A DNA stretch of 64,000 nucleotides from Tianweitania sp. UT-5YL-CI-8. GTDB lineage: Bacteria; Pseudomonadota; Alphaproteobacteria; Rhizobiales; Rhizobiaceae. Of this stretch, positions 26,203-34,431 are shown in pieces (position 1 is the first letter of the stretch; every line of letters begins with the position of its first letter). Position numbers and translations under genes: made by a program. The notes under the pieces were generated by a model that had not been told where the DNA came from, did not search any database, and worked only from the letters and a program-made list of their open reading frames with translations. Location: contig NZ_JASCRR010000004.1 of NCBI RefSeq assembly GCF_030010215.1, forward strand, positions 184,291-248,290. The letters are read 5' to 3'.

Positions 26203-26229
26203 AAAAACCCCGGGACTGAGCCCGGGGTT
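26203..26229 (-). terminator. Rho-independent terminator of sodB
   Basis: On the minus strand AACCCCGGG-CTCAGT-CCCGGGGTT is followed by TTT, a strong GC-rich stem with a 6-base loop and U-run. It lies 26 bases past the sodB stop codon. Confidence 0.9.
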
Positions 26230-26254
26230 CGCATCGATCGAAAAGGGCTTCGAA

Positions 26255-26851
26255 TTATGCCTTTTCGTAGAGTTCCAGCACGTAGTCCCAGTTGATCAGG
26301 CTGTCGACGAAGGCTTCGAGATACTTCGGACGCGCGTTGCGATAGTCGATGTAATAGGAGTGCTCCCACACGTCGACGCCCAGGATCGGGGTCGCGCCGT
26401 GGACCAGCGGGTTCTCACCGTTCGGGGTCTTGGAGATGGCCAGCTTGCCATCCTTGACGGAGAGCCAGGCCCAGCCGGAGCCGAACTGGGTGGTGCCGGC
26501 AGCGATGAAATCCGCCTTGAACTTGTCGTAGCCGCCGAGATCGGAATCGACCGCCTTCTGCAGCGCGCCCGGAAGCTTGTTGCCGCCGCCGTCCTTCTTC
26601 ATCCATTTCCAGAAATGAACGTGATTGTAATGCTGCGCGGCGTTGTTGAACAGGCCTGCATTCTTGCCGAAAGATTGCTTGACGACTTCTTCGAGCGAGA
26701 GATTTTCCATGCCGGCTTCGGCAGCGAGCTTGTTGCCGTTGTCGACATAGGCCTTGTGGTGCTTATCGTGGTGATACTCCAGCGTCTCCTTGGACATGAA
26801 GGGCTGAAGCGCCTCGTAATCGTAAGGCAGTGCGGGCAATTCAAAGGCCAT
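26255..26851 (-). CDS. sodB: Superoxide dismutase, Fe type
   Basis: 198 residues. Cytosolic enzyme converting superoxide to peroxide and oxygen. Metal ligands are visible in LEYHHDKHHKAYVDN (first His), AAQHYNHVHFW (second His) and the VDVWEHSYYIDY block near the C-terminus (Asp and His). Gln in AAQHYNH, ahead of the ligand, indicates the iron form, as in other rhizobial SodB. Its own terminator follows. Upstream is a short AT-rich gap with the probable promoter. Confidence 0.95.
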   Translation of the reverse strand: MAFELPALPYDYEALQPFMSKETLEYHHDKHHKAYVDNGNKLAAEAGMENLSLEEVVKQSFGKNAGLFNNAAQHYNHVHFWKWMKKDGGGNKLPGALQKAVDSDLGGYDKFKADFIAAGTTQFGSGWAWLSVKDGKLAISKTPNGENPLVHGATPILGVDVWEHSYYIDYRNARPKYLEAFVDSLINWDYVLELYEKA

Positions 26852-26960
26852 GGTTATAACTCCCTTTCTGGCAATTCGCGGGGATGTGTATCCCGCCTAG
26901 ACATAGGTCGCAATCATATACAGACAACGTGAAGCGGCCATGAAATATAATTTGGCAGAT

Positions 26961-27839
26961 TCAGTCGGCCGGCGTCGAATGCGCCCATTCCCAATAAAGA
27001 TCGCGGCATTTCTTTGCTATCGGCCCCGGCTGCAGGTCGCGGTCCTCGATTCGCGTCACCGGCACGACCTTGGAGTGGTTGCCGGTCGAAAATATTTCGT
27101 CGGCTTCGAGGAATTCGCGCACCGTCAGCGTTTTCTCGACGACCGTGACGCCAGCATGGCCAAGCAGGGTTATGGCGCGCGACCGGGTTATGCCCGACAG
27201 GAAGGTGCCATTGGCGCCGGGCGTGAAAACATGCCCGTCCTTGACCATGAAGATGTTGGAGGACGCGGTTTCGGCGACATTGCCCAGCATGTCGAGAACA
27301 AGCGCGTTGTCGAAACCGCGCATTCTCGCTTCCATGATGGCACGGCCGTTGTTGGGATAAAGGCATCCGGCCTTGGCGTTGGTCGGCATGGTTTCGAGAG
27401 ACGGCCGGCGGAAGGGCGAGACGGTCACCGAAAATCCGGTCGCCGGAATCATCGGCGATTCGTACAAGCAGAGACAAAAGCGCGTCGAGGCCGGATCGGC
27501 CGACACGCCCATATAGCCGCCATGCTCCGCCCAATACATCGGGCGGATATAGACCGCCGTCTTGCCGTCGAATTTCTTCAGACCGTCCCAGGTCAGCCCA
27601 ATGATTTCATCCGGCGACATCGTCGGCTTGAGGCCGAGCGCGATGGCCGAGTTGTTGACCCGCTTGGCGTGTCGATCCAGATCGGGCGAGACGCCTTCGA
27701 ACCAGCGTCCGCCGTCGAACACCGATGAGCCCAGCCACATGGCGTGGCTTCTCGGTCCAAGTATCGGCACGTTTCCCTCGTACCAGTCGCCATCAACATA
27801 GGTCCAGGTCGTGGACTGCGCCGCTTCAGCCAAAGACAT
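26961..27839 (-). CDS. ilvE: Branched-chain amino acid aminotransferase (class IV)
   Basis: PLP enzyme of 292 residues transferring amino groups to branched-chain 2-oxo acids. The start VFDGGRWFEG and IALGLKPTMSPDEI are class IV features; the PLP lysine lies in NAKAGCLYPNN (about 155), and the phosphate-binding loop in ETASSNIFMVKDG and FLSGITRSRAI. It is shorter than typical IlvE enzymes and might prefer other amino acids. ATG at 27839 follows GAAAG at a suitable distance; seven upstream codons are unlikely. Confidence 0.87.
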   Translation of the reverse strand: MSLAEAAQSTTWTYVDGDWYEGNVPILGPRSHAMWLGSSVFDGGRWFEGVSPDLDRHAKRVNNSAIALGLKPTMSPDEIIGLTWDGLKKFDGKTAVYIRPMYWAEHGGYMGVSADPASTRFCLCLYESPMIPATGFSVTVSPFRRPSLETMPTNAKAGCLYPNNGRAIMEARMRGFDNALVLDMLGNVAETASSNIFMVKDGHVFTPGANGTFLSGITRSRAITLLGHAGVTVVEKTLTVREFLEADEIFSTGNHSKVVPVTRIEDRDLQPGPIAKKCRDLYWEWAHSTPAD

Positions 27840-27867
27840 GATTGCGTTCCATTCTTTCAATGTTATC

Positions 27868-28139
27868 TAGGACCAATCGACATTCATGGATCGGGCGCGG
27901 CGCGTGTCGGATTTCTGTCCCGAGCAGGCGAAAAGACCGCCGTGGTGTCGACCACCACAAGGGCTTTTCAACGAACTCGGAGCACAAATCCACCGCGTCC
28001 CGAAGGGATATGGTCGAAATCGCCCATTTCGGCGTCGCGAAGCCTCGACGGAGGTCAACTCCGCCTTCGGCTCCGCTTCTGGAACTGAACGATTTCGCCT
28101 CATACCGCGGCCCGATCCCTGAATGTCGATTGGTCCTAG
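27868..28139. mobile_element. MITE-like element with 34-bp terminal inverted repeats
   Basis: The left end, CTAGGACCAATCGACATTCA continuing to 27900, and the right end, finishing TGAATGTCGATTGGTCCTAG at 28139, are near-perfect inverted complements over 34 bases, with one inserted base and one mismatch. The element is 272 bases and carries no transposase; reading frames inside are short and unrecognised. If the terminal TA is a target duplication, ends of GGACCAAT type would fit an IS630/mariner-like non-autonomous element (inference). It sits between the aminotransferase and haloacid dehalogenase genes. Confidence 0.85.
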
Positions 28140-28217
28140 CTATTGGAGATGCCCTGCCGCCCAACGTCAACATCCTGTTGCCGGAATATGGCAGGCCAGT
28201 GAACGGAAGCCGCCACG

Positions 28218-28877
28218 ATGCGCCACGCCGCTTATGTTTTCGATGCCTACGGAACGCTGTTCGATGTCCACTCCGCCGTTCGGCGCCATGCCGCGCAGAT
28301 CGGGCCGGACGGCCAGGTGCTGTCGGATATCTGGCGGGCCAAGCAGCTCGAATATTCCTGGGTGCGCAGCCTGATGGGCGCCTATGCCGATTTCTGGCAG
28401 TTGACCGAGCAGGCGCTGGATTTCGCCTTCAGCAAGGTGCCATCGGCCGACCGCAGCCTGCGCGTCACGCTGCTCGATGCCTATTGGCGGCTCGATTGCT
28501 ACCCCGAGGTTCCCGCCGTGTTGCGGGCCTTGAAGGACAGCGGCGCGCGGCTGGCCATTCTCTCCAACGGATCGCCGGCAATGCTGGAGGCCGCTGTTGC
28601 TTCGGCGGCGCTCGATCAGAGCCTGGACGCGATCTTTTCCGTCGACAGCATCAAGAAATTCAAGACGGATCCGGCCGTCTACGATCTCGTCACCAGCGAA
28701 TGGCGGCTTTATCCCGACGCCGTGTCCTTCCAGTCCTCGAACCGCTGGGACATTGCCGGAGCCACGCGGTTCGGTTTCAGGACGGTGTGGGTCAATCGTA
28801 CGGGCCAGCCCGACGAATATCTCGATCTGCCGCCCCAACTGATCCTTCCCTCGCTCGACGCCCTGGCGAAGGGCTGA
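28218..28877 (+). CDS. Haloacid dehalogenase, type II ((S)-2-haloacid dehalogenase)
   Basis: 219 residues of the HAD superfamily. Nucleophile Asp in VFDAYGTLFDVHS (motif I), motif II ILSNGSPAML, motif III Lys near IKKFKTDPAVYDL and the type II-specific SSNRWDIAGATRFGF (motif IV, with Asp). These are characteristic of L-2-haloacid dehalogenases, which hydrolyse 2-haloalkanoates to hydroxy acids with a ring of conserved aromatic residues. The start ATG at 28218 is beyond the MITE and follows GAACGGAAG. Confidence 0.9.
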   Translation: MRHAAYVFDAYGTLFDVHSAVRRHAAQIGPDGQVLSDIWRAKQLEYSWVRSLMGAYADFWQLTEQALDFAFSKVPSADRSLRVTLLDAYWRLDCYPEVPAVLRALKDSGARLAILSNGSPAMLEAAVASAALDQSLDAIFSVDSIKKFKTDPAVYDLVTSEWRLYPDAVSFQSSNRWDIAGATRFGFRTVWVNRTGQPDEYLDLPPQLILPSLDALAKG

Positions 28878-29064
28878 GGCGGCCAAGGCGCGCTCACAGA
28901 ATGTTGCATTGACGCAACAGTGTCCGGACTGTCACAGCTTCGCCGTTGTTTGTCCACCATCGGGCCCGAATTGGAACGGCTTATCGGGATCGAGCTTATA
29001 CGGAAGAAGGCACTTTTTAATCTTCTTGCGGCCTATCTTTCTGGTTTGGAGACCAAAAATTAAA
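28878..29064. other. Intergenic gap with small hairpins
   Basis: 187 bases after the dehalogenase gene. A perfect TGTTGC...GCAACA hairpin lies at 28902-28919, 25 bases past the stop codon; it lacks a T-run, so termination is unproven. The stretch 28990-29064 is AT-rich and should contain the promoter of the L,D-transpeptidase. No further gene is visible. Confidence 0.45.
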
Positions 29065-29799
29065 ATGAACAAGAATACTGACTTGCCGCGATCGACCAGC
29101 CGTCGCGGCTTTCTCAATCTTGCGACGGCCGGCGCCGCAGGACTGGCGTTGTCCGCATGCACCTCTTTCGGTTCCCGCTATTCCTTCAACCAGCCTCCGC
29201 CGCCGCTCGAACCGGCGATCGACCCGCAATTGGCCAGCTACGCTTCGATGTACGGCCCCGTGTTCGACGGCGGTTTCGAAGTGCCCGCGATTCCCATCGA
29301 GAAAATTCCGCCGCAGTTCCTGCGCCAGATGGTCCAGGATCCGACAGGCGAGCGCCCCGGCACCATCGTTGTCGACGTCTCACAGCATTATCTCTATCTC
29401 GTGCGCGAGGGCGGACAGGCGATGCGTTACGGCGTCGGCTTGGGGCGCGCTGGTTTCGAATGGTCGGGCCGTGCGGTCATCCAGTGGAAGCGCGCCTGGC
29501 CGACTTGGACCCCGCCGGATGAGATGATCGCCCGCCAGCCGGAACTCGAGAAGTATAGCGTCCGCAATGGCGGCATGGCGCCCGGCCTGCAGAATCCGCT
29601 CGGCGCGCGTGCGCTCTACATCTTCCAGAACAACGAAGACACGCTCTATCGCCTGCACGGTTCGCCGGAGTGGTGGTCCATCGGCAAGTCGGTGTCGTCA
29701 GGCTGCGTGCGCCTGATGAACCAGGACATCATGGATCTCTACGACCGCGTGCCGAACAAGACACCGATCGTCGTGACCAACGGCGTCGGCATGGCCTGA
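29065..29799 (+). CDS. L,D-transpeptidase (YkuD), Tat-exported lipoprotein-like
   Basis: 244 residues. The N-terminus carries a twin-arginine motif (SRRGFLNLATAGAAG) followed by LALSAC, a lipobox, so it may be exported folded and lipidated. The YkuD catalytic domain has HGSPEWWSIGKSVSSGCVRL, with the conserved His and nucleophile Cys, and GTIVVDVSQHYLYLV. These enzymes make 3-3 cross-links in peptidoglycan or anchor outer membrane proteins. ATG at 29065 is chosen because the upstream frame is Cys/Pro-rich and lacks a ribosome site. Confidence 0.9.
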   Translation: MNKNTDLPRSTSRRGFLNLATAGAAGLALSACTSFGSRYSFNQPPPPLEPAIDPQLASYASMYGPVFDGGFEVPAIPIEKIPPQFLRQMVQDPTGERPGTIVVDVSQHYLYLVREGGQAMRYGVGLGRAGFEWSGRAVIQWKRAWPTWTPPDEMIARQPELEKYSVRNGGMAPGLQNPLGARALYIFQNNEDTLYRLHGSPEWWSIGKSVSSGCVRLMNQDIMDLYDRVPNKTPIVVTNGVGMA

Positions 29800-29822
29800 G
29801 CCGAAAGCTCTTTACGGATTGC

Positions 29823-29854
29823 AAAAGGCTGTGGCTGTTGCCGCAGCCTTTTTT
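29823..29854 (+). terminator. Rho-independent terminator after the L,D-transpeptidase gene
   Basis: AAAAGGCTGTGGC-TGTT-GCCGCAGCCTTTTTT is a 13-bp stem (one G:U) ending in a T-run. It may also serve the convergent ATPase gene that ends at 29873. Confidence 0.9.
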
Positions 29855-29872
29855 GTACTTGAAGCTTGATGT

Positions 29873-31429
29873 TCAGCGCCTGCGTCGCAAGCTGCCCAGA
29901 ATGCCGCGCACAAGCTCGCGCCCAAGCGTGGATCCCATCGAGCGAACGACCGATTTGATCGCGGCTTCCGCCGTGGTCTGACGGGTCGACTGTCTTGGCG
30001 CGGGCGCTTGGCGGCGCTGCGTGGTCGGTTGCTGCGAGCCACCGCCATTGCCGAAATCCGGCAAGGTCCAGCCACCTCCACCACTTTGCGTTGGTCGCTC
30101 CGGCTGGGCTTGCGCCTGCTGGGTGTCCTGCGCCCGCTTCTGTAGAATCTCGAAGGCCGATTCGCGGTCGACCGTCTGGTCGTACTGACCCGCGACCGGG
30201 CTCAGGCTCATGATTGTCTTGCGCTCCTCCGGGCTGATGGCGCCAAGCCGGCCGGCCGGGGGGCGGATCAGCGTGCGCTGGACCATCGCCGGGATGCCCT
30301 TGTTTTCGAGCATCGACACCAGCGCCTCGCCGGTGCCCAACTGGGTGATGGCTGTGGCGCAGTCGAAATCCGGATTGGGGCGAAACGTATCCGCCGCAGT
30401 CCTCACCGCCTTTTGCTCGCGCGGCGTGTAAGCGCGCAGCGCATGCTGCACGCGGTTGCCGAGCTGGGCCAGGACGGTTTCGGGGATATCTAGCGGATTC
30501 TGCGTAACGAAGAACACGCCGACGCCCTTGGAGCGGATAAGGCGGACGACCTGCTCGACCCGGTCGACCAGTGCCTTGGGTGCTTCATCGAACAGCAAAT
30601 GCGCCTCATCGAAGAAGAACACCAGCTTGGGCCGATCGACATCGCCGACTTCAGGCAGCACTTCGAACAGCTCGGACAAAAGCCAGAGCAGGAAGGTGGC
30701 GTAGAGTCTCGGATTCATCATCAGCTTATCGGCGGCCAGGATGTTGATGGCGCCGCGGCCGTCGCGGGTGGTGCGCATGATGTCGGGGATTCGCAGCGCC
30801 GGCTCGCCGAAGAAATGGTTGCCGCCCTGCTGTTCGAGCACCAGCAGCGACCGCTGGATCGCGCCGACCGACGGCTTGGTGATGTTGCCATAGCGCCCGC
30901 TGATCTCGTCGGCGCGGCTGGCGATGTTGGACAGAAGCGACTGCAGGTCCTTCATGTCGAGCAGCAGCAGGCCTTCCTCGTCGGCGATGCGGAAGGCGAT
31001 GTTCATGATGCCTTCCTGCGCATCCGTGAGATTCATCAGGCGCGACAGAAGCAGCGGCCCCATCTCGGAGACGGTGGCGCGGATCGGATGGCCCTGCTCG
31101 CCGAACAGGTCCCAGAAGATGACCGGGAACTCGGCGAAGTCGTAAGGATCGAGCTTGATCGCCTCGGCGCGGGAAAGCAGGAAATCCTTGGGCTGCCCCA
31201 TCATCGAGACGCCGGACAGATCGCCCTTGATGTCGGCGCAGAACACCGGCACGCCGGCCTGCGAAAAGCCTTCCGCCAGGATCTGCAGGGTCACGGTCTT
31301 GCCCGTACCGGTAGCACCGGTGACAAGCCCATGGCGATTGCCATATTTCAGCAGGAGTTGTTCGGCCTTCTGGTAGCTGTCATCCGGTTTGCGGCTGGCG
31401 CCGATGAAGATGGTCTCGTCCTGCGCCAT
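29873..31429 (-). CDS. HerA/DUF853-type ATPase
   Basis: 518 residues. Walker A in LVTGATGTGKTVTLQILAEG, Walker B-like KLVFFFDEAHLLFDEAP and an arginine-finger type region near the second half, all typical of the DUF853/HerA-like FtsK-related ATPases. The C-terminal 90 residues are low-complexity Gln/Pro/Gly followed by a basic tail (RGILGSLRRRR). Members may process or translocate DNA or move peptides; no nuclease partner is adjacent here, so the role is unclear. ATG at 31429. Confidence 0.88.
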   Translation of the reverse strand: MAQDETIFIGASRKPDDSYQKAEQLLLKYGNRHGLVTGATGTGKTVTLQILAEGFSQAGVPVFCADIKGDLSGVSMMGQPKDFLLSRAEAIKLDPYDFAEFPVIFWDLFGEQGHPIRATVSEMGPLLLSRLMNLTDAQEGIMNIAFRIADEEGLLLLDMKDLQSLLSNIASRADEISGRYGNITKPSVGAIQRSLLVLEQQGGNHFFGEPALRIPDIMRTTRDGRGAINILAADKLMMNPRLYATFLLWLLSELFEVLPEVGDVDRPKLVFFFDEAHLLFDEAPKALVDRVEQVVRLIRSKGVGVFFVTQNPLDIPETVLAQLGNRVQHALRAYTPREQKAVRTAADTFRPNPDFDCATAITQLGTGEALVSMLENKGIPAMVQRTLIRPPAGRLGAISPEERKTIMSLSPVAGQYDQTVDRESAFEILQKRAQDTQQAQAQPERPTQSGGGGWTLPDFGNGGGSQQPTTQRRQAPAPRQSTRQTTAEAAIKSVVRSMGSTLGRELVRGILGSLRRRR

Positions 31430-31580
31430 GGTCGGTGCCTCCAGCAGTCGGTATCTTTATGCGGATTGTCCGCCCGGAAGGTATAAATTGGCTAGGCCTG
31501 CCCCACAACGGCAATTGACGGTTTCTTGTGCCGCCCCCATCTTTCTGTTAAACTCAAGTTATAACATCGAGGTGAGAGCC

Positions 31581-31811
31581 ATGAACGTCACACTGCGCAA
31601 GATCGGAAATTCGGAAGGCGTTATCATCCCCAAGGAGGTGCTGGATCGCCAGAACCTGCGCGCCGGCGACACGCTGGAACTGACAGAGGATGGTAATCAA
31701 CTGCACCTTCGCCCTGCCGAGGTGGATGGCGAGGAATTCGAGCGCAAGATGAAGATGGCGCGCGAACGGATGAAAAAATACGAGGCCGTCTACCGCGCTC
31801 TGGCAAAATGA
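31581..31811 (+). CDS. AbrB/MazE-type antitoxin
   Basis: 76 residues. The swapped-hairpin AbrB fold is shown by MNVTLRKIGNSEGVIIPKEV then RAGDTLELTEDGNQLHLRP. The charged C-terminal helix (EFERKMKMARERMKKY) would bind the toxin. ATG at 31581 follows GAGGTGAG. Its end overlaps the Doc toxin gene by 4 bases. The palindrome GTTATAAC at 31558-31565 just upstream is a candidate autoregulatory operator. Confidence 0.9.
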   Translation: MNVTLRKIGNSEGVIIPKEVLDRQNLRAGDTLELTEDGNQLHLRPAEVDGEEFERKMKMARERMKKYEAVYRALAK

Positions 31812-32194
31812 CCGAGTTCCACTCCCGAGAGTTCATCGAAGCGCTTCACGCCGAGCAATTGCGTTTGCACGGCGGTGCGGCAGGTATTCGTGACGAAGGC
31901 ATGTTGGAGTCGGCGTTGGCGCGACCGCTCCAGAAACAAGCGTATGGCGATCCCGACCTGTTCGAGCTGGCTGCGGCCTATCTGTTCGGGATCGCCAAGA
32001 ACCATCCTTTCATAGACGGAAACAAGCGCACGGCCTTCGCCGCCGCCGATTTGTTTCTGTATTTCAATGGCTACAGCATCGAAGCGGATGACTACGACAT
32101 CATTCAATTCGTGATGAGTGTCGCAGCCGGCGAGATCGACGAGGCGGGTGCGGCGACATTCCTGCGCGACTATACGGTCAGGATCGAGACCTAA
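31808..32194 (+). CDS. doc: Doc-family toxin (Fic domain)
   Basis: 128 residues. Fic/Doc core with the catalytic HPFIDGNKRTAFAAAD motif (His first residue), followed by the short helices of death-on-curing toxins. Doc proteins phosphorylate elongation factor EF-Tu. The N-terminus (LHAEQLRLHGGAAGIRDEGM) is also typical. Coupled to the AbrB antitoxin by a 4-base overlap. Its stop codon overlaps the end of the convergent GreA/GreB-like gene. Confidence 0.92.
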   Translation: MTEFHSREFIEALHAEQLRLHGGAAGIRDEGMLESALARPLQKQAYGDPDLFELAAAYLFGIAKNHPFIDGNKRTAFAAADLFLYFNGYSIEADDYDIIQFVMSVAAGEIDEAGAATFLRDYTVRIET

Positions 32195-32664
32195 ACGCTC
32201 TCCATCCCAACGATTTCCCACTCCTTGCCGTTGACGGTGGCGATGTCGCCCACCGCCTTGCCGAACAGGGCGCGTGCCATGGGCGAGACATGGGAGATCA
32301 GGCCATTGGCGGCGTCGGCCTCGTCTTCTCCGACGAGGGTCCAGCGCTTTACCGCACCGTCCTCGTCCTCGATTGTTACCGCCATACCGAAGCGGACGAC
32401 GGCGCTATCCTGCTCCGGAACCGACACCTCAGCCGTCTCGCGCCGTGACGACCAATAGCGAAGGTCGCGCGAAATCCGCGCGACGCGTTCGCGGTCCGCC
32501 GAAGCCTCCGCCTTGGCCAGTTCCGCGCGCAACGCCGCAAGCTGATCCTCGATCCGCTTGAGGCCGGCGGGGGTGACCAGATTGCGTTCGCTGCTGACCG
32601 GGCGTTCGCCGACGTCGGAGATCGCGTTCTCGCTGTCTTCTTCGCGGGTGAAAGCTCTGCTCAT
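32191..32664 (-). CDS. GreA/GreB family transcription factor
   Basis: 157 residues. The N-terminal coiled coil (RNLVTPAGLKRIEDQLAALR onward) and a C-terminal FKBP-like domain with ISHVSPMARALFGKAVGDIAT are typical of Gre-type transcript-cleavage factors. The N-terminus with Glu-rich segments is longer than in plain GreA. It may act on backtracked RNA polymerase or be one of the related paralogues. Convergent with doc (4-base overlap). Confidence 0.82.
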   Translation of the reverse strand: MSRAFTREEDSENAISDVGERPVSSERNLVTPAGLKRIEDQLAALRAELAKAEASADRERVARISRDLRYWSSRRETAEVSVPEQDSAVVRFGMAVTIEDEDGAVKRWTLVGEDEADAANGLISHVSPMARALFGKAVGDIATVNGKEWEIVGMESV

Positions 32665-32700
32665 GGACTATAGTTAAGCTCGCCACCCGGCTTGGCAAGC

Positions 32701-33705
32701 TCAGGCCAGCGCAGCACTCGGGCGCAGCGACCCGACATGGATGCCGTTCCAGTTCGTCAGCTGGGGGTTCGAAACATCCGAGAGCTTGGACACCAACTCC
32801 CCATCTTCCGAAAACAGCTTTTGCAGGATCGCCGAGATGGCGACTTCGGCCGCCCTTCCCGCTCCGTCGTCGCATTTCAGGGCAATGCCCAGCCCCAGTT
32901 CCGGGAGTGCCGCACAGTAGACGCCTTCCGCCCCGACCTTCACGAAAATGCGGCCCGGCGACATCTGCATCAGTCTGGTGTCGGCGCGGTCCGTGCCTGC
33001 AACCAGAAAGGGCTCGGCCATGCAGGCTTCGAGCAGGCGTCGTGCGGCCTTGGCGCGCTCCGGCCCGAAGCCCTGCCCCGTCACCATGCGGGCAAAGCCC
33101 AGGGCGAGACTGTCCAGCGGTACGGCATAGGTCGGGATCGAGCAGCCGTCGGTGCCGCGATTGGCTTCGCCATGATCGGCGCCAGTGACCTCCTGCATGG
33201 CCTGCCGCACCATCTCCTGAAACGGATGCGCCGCCCCGACATAGCCATGCCGGTCGAGCCCTTCGTGGCAACAAGTGCAGAGGAAACCGGAATGCTTGCC
33301 CGAGCAATTGTTGTGCAAAGCGCTCGGTTCCGCAGACTTGCGGGCGAGCGCCACCGTGGCCGTCTGGCTGGTCGGCCAATGCGCGCCGCATTCCAGCGCG
33401 GTTTCGTCGAGGCCGGCCTTGGACAGCATATCGGCGGCAAGCTCGGCATGGCGCGGCTCGCCCGAATGCGAGGCGCAGGCAAGAGCCAGTTCGGCTTGTC
33501 CAAAGCCGTAGGCGTCCGCCGCTCCGGTCTCGACCAGCGGCAGCGCCTGGATCGCCTTGACCGCTGAGCGCGGAAAGACCGGGCGGGCCGTGTCGCCCAA
33601 CGCCAAGACAACCTTTCCGGATGCATCCATGACCAGGGCCGTGCCGCGATGGACGCTTTCGACCACATTGCCGCGCAGCATTTCGACAAGAACGGGATCG
33701 GTCAT
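32701..33705 (-). CDS. ansA: L-asparaginase II, Rhizobium etli type
   Basis: 334 residues of the rhizobial asparaginase family unrelated to the E. coli enzymes. Visible conserved blocks are LVEMLRGNVVESVHRGTALV, FPRSAVKAIQALPLVETGAA, LACASHSGEPRH and HNNCSGKHSGFLC, the last containing the Cys typical of the family. It hydrolyses asparagine to aspartate and ammonia. ATG at 33705, divergent from betI with about 130 bases of shared upstream DNA. Confidence 0.9.
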   Translation of the reverse strand: MTDPVLVEMLRGNVVESVHRGTALVMDASGKVVLALGDTARPVFPRSAVKAIQALPLVETGAADAYGFGQAELALACASHSGEPRHAELAADMLSKAGLDETALECGAHWPTSQTATVALARKSAEPSALHNNCSGKHSGFLCTCCHEGLDRHGYVGAAHPFQEMVRQAMQEVTGADHGEANRGTDGCSIPTYAVPLDSLALGFARMVTGQGFGPERAKAARRLLEACMAEPFLVAGTDRADTRLMQMSPGRIFVKVGAEGVYCAALPELGLGIALKCDDGAGRAAEVAISAILQKLFSEDGELVSKLSDVSNPQLTNWNGIHVGSLRPSAALA

Positions 33706-33789
33706 GGGGCTCTCCTGAAAAGTCCCGCACTGCGGGTCGGCTGCTTCCCATAGCCGCGACGGAGCAGGACATAAAGCCTCCAGTTTTTG

Positions 33790-33805
33790 TTGATTGATCA
33801 GTCAA
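33790..33805. promoter_or_regulatory. Palindromic operator upstream of betI
   Basis: TTGATTGATCAGTCAA is a near-perfect 16-base palindrome (one mismatched pair) at 33790-33805, about 30 bases ahead of the betI start. BetI represses the choline genes by binding such a site in other bacteria, so this is a strong candidate operator (inference). Confidence 0.75.
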
Positions 33806-33837
33806 TAAAAAATAAGTTGCTGCCTGGAGACCGGACA

Positions 33838-34431
33838 ATGCCCAAAGTCGGAATGCAGCCATTACGCCGAAAGGCGCTCATCGATGCGACGATCCTGGCG
33901 ATCGGAGAACGCGGCTCGCTGGATGTGACCATGTCGGAAATCGCCGGTCGCGCCGGCGTGTCGTCGGCGCTGGCGCATCATTATTTCGGCGCCAAGGACG
34001 ATCTTCTCGAGGCGACGATGCGCTATCTGCTGACCGAGTTGAACGCGGATGCGCGGCTGGCGTTGCGCGCGGCGCAGACACCGCTGCAACGCGTCAGCGC
34101 GGTTGTGGCCGTGAATTTTTCGGAAAAGCAGTTCCGCTCCGAGACCATCGCCGCCTGGCTGGCCTTCTATGTCGAAGCCCAGAAATCGCAGGCCCTGCGT
34201 CGCCTGCTCCGCGTCTATGCGCGGCGGCTGCATTCAAACCTCATGAGCGGCCTGGCGCCCCTCTTGCCGCCGGCCCAGGCCGAGCGAGCCGCCGAGACCA
34301 TCGCAGCCCTCATCGACGGGCTCTACATCCGTCGCGCCCTGCGCGACGGGCTGCCCGATGCAGCGACCGCCGTGGCCCTCGTGGAGGCCTATCTGGCAAA
34401 CCTGCCGCTCGGCACGAAAGGACGCGCATGA
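33838..34431 (+). CDS. betI: TetR-family transcriptional repressor BetI
   Basis: 197 residues. TetR helix-turn-helix at the N-terminus ([20 protein letters not shown]) then [13 protein letters not shown], matching BetI. Choline binding relieves repression of the bet genes in relatives. ATG at 33838 gives the family start [15 protein letters not shown]; a longer frame upstream runs through the operator. The gene overlaps betA by 4 bases. Confidence 0.93.
   Translation: MPKVGMQPLRRKALIDATILAIGERGSLDVTMSEIAGRAGVSSALAHHYFGAKDDLLEATMRYLLTELNADARLALRAAQTPLQRVSAVVAVNFSEKQFRSETIAAWLAFYVEAQKSQALRRLLRVYARRLHSNLMSGLAPLLPPAQAERAAETIAALIDGLYIRRALRDGLPDAATAVALVEAYLANLPLGTKGRA

Noticed and set aside
27826-28173. 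Coding gene of 115 residues inside the MITE-like element
   Set aside because: It extends across both inverted ends and resembles no transposase or other family.
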